Shown here: positions 59,701 to 64,000 of the stretch, one piece after another
Layout of the letters: each line of letters begins with the position of its first letter
How positions within the stretch are numbered: the stretch's first letter is position 1
NCBI GenBank assembly: GCA_029891345.1
Contig: CM056994.1
Location: 136,530,457 to 136,594,456 of the forward strand
Reading direction: 5' to 3'
DNA from: Dryococelus australis
Lineage: Eukaryota; Arthropoda; Insecta; Phasmatodea; Phasmatidae
Length of the DNA stretch: 64,000 nucleotides
Notes under the pieces: model-generated
Told to the model about the DNA's origin: nothing
What the model saw: the letters and a program-made list of their open reading frames with translations, nothing else
The model's database searches: none
Program-made: the position numbers and the translations under genes

Positions 59701-61150
59701 GCATAACACATGTGAATCGGCCGCCAACAGAAGAAATAAGTGATTTGAGGGGAGAGGAGGAATCATCACCTGAATTCTGCAGCTTTCCAGCTGTTGTGCC
59801 ACCTACTGTCGTCCCTTCCACAACAAGCGCTTTGTGGTCGGCAGCAGGGGAGATAGATGAGTGTGGGGAGGTGAGGAAACACCCCGCGACTTTCGCTGTT
59901 TTCTGGCCACCGAGCTGCAAGCTGACACCGCTGACTTCTGGTGGGCAGCACCAGTGATCATTGATGCCATGTGGGGGAAGGTGCCCCCTCCCCTTGCAAC
60001 AGATGTAGAGCGAGAACAGAAACAGGAGAGCAGCGGGAGCAGTTTTTCCACCAGCTCGACCTGCTCATCTGTTTACCACCGCCCACCCACTCACGTCCTC
60101 AGCACAGTAGTCAACCGTCCCGCTTTCAGCACCAACAGCGCGCCAAAGAACGAGCGAGCATGCACACTCAAGCTATTGACACGCATACTTCTGCAGGCCA
60201 TAGGACGTGGCCACCTGCAATCTTCACGGACGCCTAGCGTTCTCGATGTTGTCAGCAAGCGCCGGACACGTCACATGAGGTAAGGAACTGGCCCTTCCGT
60301 ACCTATAGGTTGAAGCAGCGCCTGTTGCACCCCACCACCGTCTGATGCACTTCAGCGCAGTCCCTACTGCCACAGGTCGCAGCATCACACCATTGATCTT
60401 CCGGGGGGGAGGGGGGCATTTGACATGTCCCTCACTACAGACCAATCAGACCAATGCTGCTCACTGTGCATCAGCCACACACGGCTGTGTATGAAGTACA
60501 AGGCTCACTTCGCCGTTCATGCAGGATGGATCCCGTGACCCGTTTAGTGAGCCAAATGACCCGCTTGCTAAGATAGATCTTCTGTGTGTGTGTGAATTGT
60601 ACAAGTGTTGTGGTCCTTAAAATGCAGAGTCTTGTGTAAACACGGGGAAGCATAAGCTCTCGTTTGCCCCCTCTCAGTGCTTTTTAATATAATAAAGAGT
60701 GCACAACCACAAGGTTATAGTTGTAAAAAGATCTATGATTAAAGACACACTATATTCAATTCATAATTTATATTTTTTTTAAAAGGGCATCATTATGCTA
60801 TCAACTTTTATTAACGTAAAGAATATGTGATACTTGGTAGTTCCAGCAGCCGCCATGCCAAGCGCCCAAACATAAATTCTTTCTGCTTTTACTAAATTAA
60901 TGTTTTACTTTACTGAAGTAATTTGGAAGGGTCTTTTGTGTGTAATGTATCTTGTAATATTTGAATTTGATTTTACGTAACTTCTGCTCGCCTGTTAAAG
61001 CCATGCTTTATTAATTTTCTCAGACACGCTTATCAACAGAGACACTGAACATTGGATAAATAATAAAACATGTCTGAATTATTGCATTAATTCCTACCAG
61101 TGTTTTGATATAGTGATTTGTCTTTTATATGTACTGGTTTGTATAAAAAG

Positions 61151-61878
61151 TGTAACAGCTTTTTCCCTCACGGATTTGGCGTGGGACCACCGCCTGTTAA
61201 CGAGATCCTGGCGTCAACCTCCTCAGTATAGTTCAGTGGGCTTAGGAGAGGGCACTCATTTGCGTCGTGGGGTAAGTTCAATGTCTGTTGTATGATTAGT
61301 AAAGTGATATAGTAAATGTTTAGTTCTGCAACCGTAATTTAATTTCTTTTTTCCCTACGTCGCACTCTCGACTCCGTAGACTTGCGGCCTCGGAGTTTTA
61401 TTTCATGTAAAGTACCACGCGCTGGAACAGTGCTTTTCACCATGTCGGCCGATAGCTGGCCTTGTGCACCATGCCCGCTTTATTCGAGGGAGAGCCGTGT
61501 ATGTGCGTTGTGACTGTATCTCGTTGCTTAATACACGTAAATTCATTATCTCTCGTCTTGTTTTGTTTAATTAGTATTATTACCTTGGGTACTGGCCCAC
61601 TCCAGAGTCTTAAGTCAGTATGCTCTTTTATAAAGTGTAAAAGGTGTTAGTGATATTCTATGTACTTTATTTGGAAACATGAACTGTGAGAGGGCTTCAC
61701 CATGTGGCTGTCGACCAACTACTGCCCTGAGAGCCGCAGTCCTTGTGTTCATCCGTGTTATAGGTGAGCTGGCACTCTTTTTGTTTTGCAAAGTAATCAG
61801 CCATGCCTTGTAGTTTTGTTCAAATTATGCATCTCTCGCCTCTCGCAAGCTGCCAACCCACGTTAACATGCATGTAGC
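61151..61878 (+). repeat. 3' LTR of Gypsy copy 5
   Basis: Partner of 53598-54305. A short purine stretch (ATAAAAAG) precedes its TGT start. It ends near ATGTAGCATG. Differences from the 5' LTR are spread along the length. Confidence 0.85.
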
Positions 61879-63375
61879 ATGAGAGAATAAAAATGATCTT
61901 AGCTTCTGGGTTTATGCGCAGAATAAATTTAAAATAAATCAATATCCATATCAAAAGTTTAAAATTTATCAAAATTTAAAAACAATTAAAGAGTTCAACA
62001 AAAGGAAAATTTATAGAGCTTGCTTATCACTGAGCTTATGATTCCAGTAAGGGTTGAACTGTACGGCTTCATTCCAGTACCAAAAATATAGTGAGATCTT
62101 GCTGAACATTAAAAATAATAAATTAAATAGTTCACTATCTGTTCCCTTGTTTCACACTTAACTTACCAACTCTTGTGCTTCTTGGTATATGGATGGTTAT
62201 CCTTACAATAGTAGAACCATATTGAAAGACTAGCCATCTCGGAGTACACTACCAAAATGTCAGGCTTTGGTTGGTGCTAAAACAAAAGTCAGTAGAGCCT
62301 ATGCCTAGGGACTACAGATGTTGGTCATTCTAGATATCATTATTAACTACCAGGAAACTACACAGACTTTATTCTGTTCTAGTACTATATCCAAACAAGT
62401 TTCATTCATTCATGAAACATTTTTCATAGATGCTTATATATAAGATTTTAAGACTCAAAATTTTAAGCAAAAGGTTATTAAAATTTTGAAAAATGTAAGG
62501 TTCTCCTGAGGCATTACTATACTGAAGGGGTCTGTAAAATATTTGTAGCAGTTCGATAATAATTAACTAAATATAAAAATTGTTCTCAAATTAGAGAAAA
62601 TAATTGCAGTAGTAGGTGAAGAAATATGTGCCACCTGACACATTACCAGTAATACTTCATCTCCATTTCATTAACTCTGAGAACACCATCCATCTCTCTG
62701 AACCACCTAAATACCTTGGTAAAATTTCTTATTTATACTGGCGTAGAAGAATGTAGGCTAATTAATTTTATCAAAAATGTCTTGTTTATCTGTGTATATT
62801 GAATATCTCAAGAAAAGGGTCTTTTTTAAAATAAAAAAAGTTCCTATGAATAAAATATTTTAAGTCGCTGGGAACAAACTGTAAAAACAGTATACAGAAT
62901 ATATTATTTCTGTCCACAATACTTCCTTTTCCCCTTTATTTCTTACAATTTAATTTCTGTGCACCACCCTATGTTGAATATCATACAATGTCCAGGCTAT
63001 ACATTATGCAATTTGCCTCACTGTTTTTTCTCATTCTACCTTCACAAAACTGTATGTTACCTGAAATGAATTTTACATTATCCCTAAAAATGTTAAACAT
63101 GCATTTTGTGAATCGAGGATATATATTATGACTGAAATATTTGTTTAGGTGCACATGTAACATGTGGATTGAAATGATTACCACATATTACACATGTATC
63201 AGCAAATTCAGAATTATTCTGGATAAAATAGTAGTCCAAGGAGGTGATAAATTTTTACATGAAAATTGTATGCACATAAGCCTACTAGAAATGTAACTTT
63301 TGTGTGCAGATTGTAAAATCGTAATTATTTTAATGTAAGTCATCAAGGTTTTCACTGTATGTGCTAATGTTCCAG
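61879..63375. other. AT-rich end of intron 2, nothing recognised
   Basis: No transposon or exon recognised before the exon 3 acceptor. Confidence 0.55.
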
Positions 63376-63521
63376 TTGAGAATGATTATCTTTGCTGTGC
63401 ACACTGGGTCTCTGATCACTCCAGCCCTTGAATCATACTCATACGAGTTCACGTACTTCAACAGTGAAGAGCTACAGTGTGTAATAAGAAGCACCAGTTC
63501 GGTATCAGAAGAAACATGTAG
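63376..63521 (+). CDS. HORMAD1: HORMAD1/HOP1-like gene, coding exon 3 (HORMA domain continues)
   Basis: A 146-nt exon open in the frame that continues exon 2. The acceptor is TGTGCTAATGTTCCAG, ending 63375; the donor is AG then GTAAAG at 63522, so it ends in phase 2. It encodes LRMIIFAVHTGS, then ALESYSYEFTYFNSEE, then a polar Ser-rich stretch to TCR. Directly after the exon 2 'HKKY' this matches human HORMAD1 'KKYLRMVVLAVYT', then 'ECYQFKFKY'. Residue 94 starts this block in both proteins by my count. These are core beta strands of the HORMA fold. The rest of the domain, including the safety-belt region and the C-terminal closure motif, must lie beyond the right edge. Intron 2, 30.9 kb, separates it from exon 2. 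Confidence 0.85.
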
Positions 63522-64000
63522 GTAAAGTGACATTTCATTTGTAAACAGTTGTGTACACAGGGTTTTATTTTGGGTGGGCGGAATCTCTATTTCTGAAGTG
63601 AGCACTTTGCACAATAAGAAGAATATTTTTTGTCAGTATATATATTTTAATTTCAAGTGCACACTTAAGGGAAACTTATTGCTATTGTTTACTTCAATTT
63701 TTAGTACATATTTTTCAGTTAATTTTCTAAGATTTGTTTAAATTTATTTATATTCTTATATTGTTGGGTGGGGTTGCAGCCCCTTCAGCTTCCCCCTCGC
63801 ATATGCCCCTGTTTGTAAGTGTATACTAAAAGTGTGTGTTTCGTGTTTGACTATTTTGTTTGTTCTTGTGTATCAACAAAAATAATTTTAAAAATTGTTA
63901 TGTTATAAATGTAATCTTGTTTCGAACATTACATTGAGTTATTTGGTACCTGTCATGTTGTTGTCTACAGAATTCAATTGTGAATTCTTATACAAAGGTA
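63522..64000 (+). other. HORMAD1: start of intron 3 of the HORMAD gene
   Basis: Begins GTAAAG at 63522. AT-rich, with no further exon before the window edge. Confidence 0.75.

Larger units (their letters stand above)
53598..61878 (+). mobile_element. Gypsy-type LTR retrotransposon fossil with both LTRs (copy 5)
   Basis: About 8.3 kb in the sense direction of the host gene; the most complete copy, though broken in roughly ten or more places. LTRs lie at 53598-54305 and 61151-61878. Parts in order: leader (54306-54620); a Cys/His-rich region with PHD-like spacing (about 54630-55160); gag (55580-56188, ending in a zinc knuckle CCICSDKQYHWH); protease (56320-56796, FALIDTVASHNFV and ILGVPWLVDQ); reverse transcriptase (about 56930-57530); RNase H (about 57570-58000); connection (58050-58110, VVEHIPGHGNQLASAL); integrase (58414 to about 59000); GPY/F-like module (about 59340-59390, KWTGPHKIL); and a Ser/Thr/Pro-rich tail to 60283. 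About 0.87 kb of 3' untranslated DNA precedes the 3' LTR. No env recognised. LTRs are clearly diverged, so it is old. Confidence 0.9.
32429..63375 (+). other. HORMAD1: intron 2 of the HORMAD gene (30.9 kb)
   Basis: It is bounded by GTAAGT at 32429 and TTCCAG ending 63375, phase 0. It contains G-rich tandem units, piggyBac, LINE and hAT-like relics, and four Gypsy-type fossils. One Gypsy is antisense (42125-46455); three are in the sense direction (37320-38120, 47920-51790, 53598-61878). The sense copy with LTRs at 53598-61878 could have carried its own poly(A) signals into the host transcript. Confidence 0.83.

Noticed and set aside
1-64000. CRISPR arrays, rRNA, tRNA and prokaryotic operons
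   Set aside because: None seen: there are no regularly spaced short repeats, no tRNA cloverleaf, and the gene structure is eukaryotic.

Overview
This window is eukaryotic and looks like arthropod nuclear DNA. It is AT-rich, with long introns carrying GT/AG splice signals and a dense mix of decayed transposable elements, and it shows no sign of bacterial gene organisation. The species cannot be named from the sequence. The mix of Gypsy-type LTR elements, pogo/Tigger, hAT and piggyBac transposons and a CR1/L2-like LINE fits a large insect or other arthropod genome.

The main result is that nearly the whole window lies inside one host gene on the + strand: a HORMA-domain meiotic chromosome-axis protein of the HORMAD1/HOP1 type. 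Three coding exons are visible: exon 1 at 9014-9052, exon 2 at 32189-32428 and exon 3 at 63376-63521. Exons 1 and 2 end in phase 0 and exon 3 in phase 2. Joined, they encode the first 141 residues, with the same residue spacing as vertebrate HORMAD1 as I remember it. Intron 1 is about 23.1 kb, intron 2 about 30.9 kb, and the gene runs off the right edge.

Intron 1 holds a pogo/Tigger-like transposase fragment (10340-11941), two short inverted-repeat elements of the same TIR family, a hAT C-terminal relic (17286-17530), an LTR with a primer-binding-like site (21656-22018), and two Gypsy fossils, both antisense to the host gene (22860-26290 and 28470-32140). Intron 2 holds G-rich tandem units (33468-33803), a piggyBac relic (33808-34538), a CR1/L2-like LINE 3' end (36245-37240), a Gypsy gag-protease scrap (37320-38120), an antisense Gypsy with both short LTRs (42125-46455), a BED-finger/hAT-like relic (47057-47616), a Gypsy body (47920-51790), a third TIR element (51964-52396), and a Gypsy copy with two ~0.7 kb LTRs (53598-61878). 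The first 9 kb is mostly unrecognised AT-rich DNA upstream of the gene.

All LTR elements are broken fossils. Apart from the three HORMAD exons I see no convincing intact gene, no tRNA or rRNA gene and no CRISPR array. The most notable repeat result is that a small TIR family is present as three short copies and also as one TIR fused directly to pogo-type transposase codons, which points to the family's autonomous parent.
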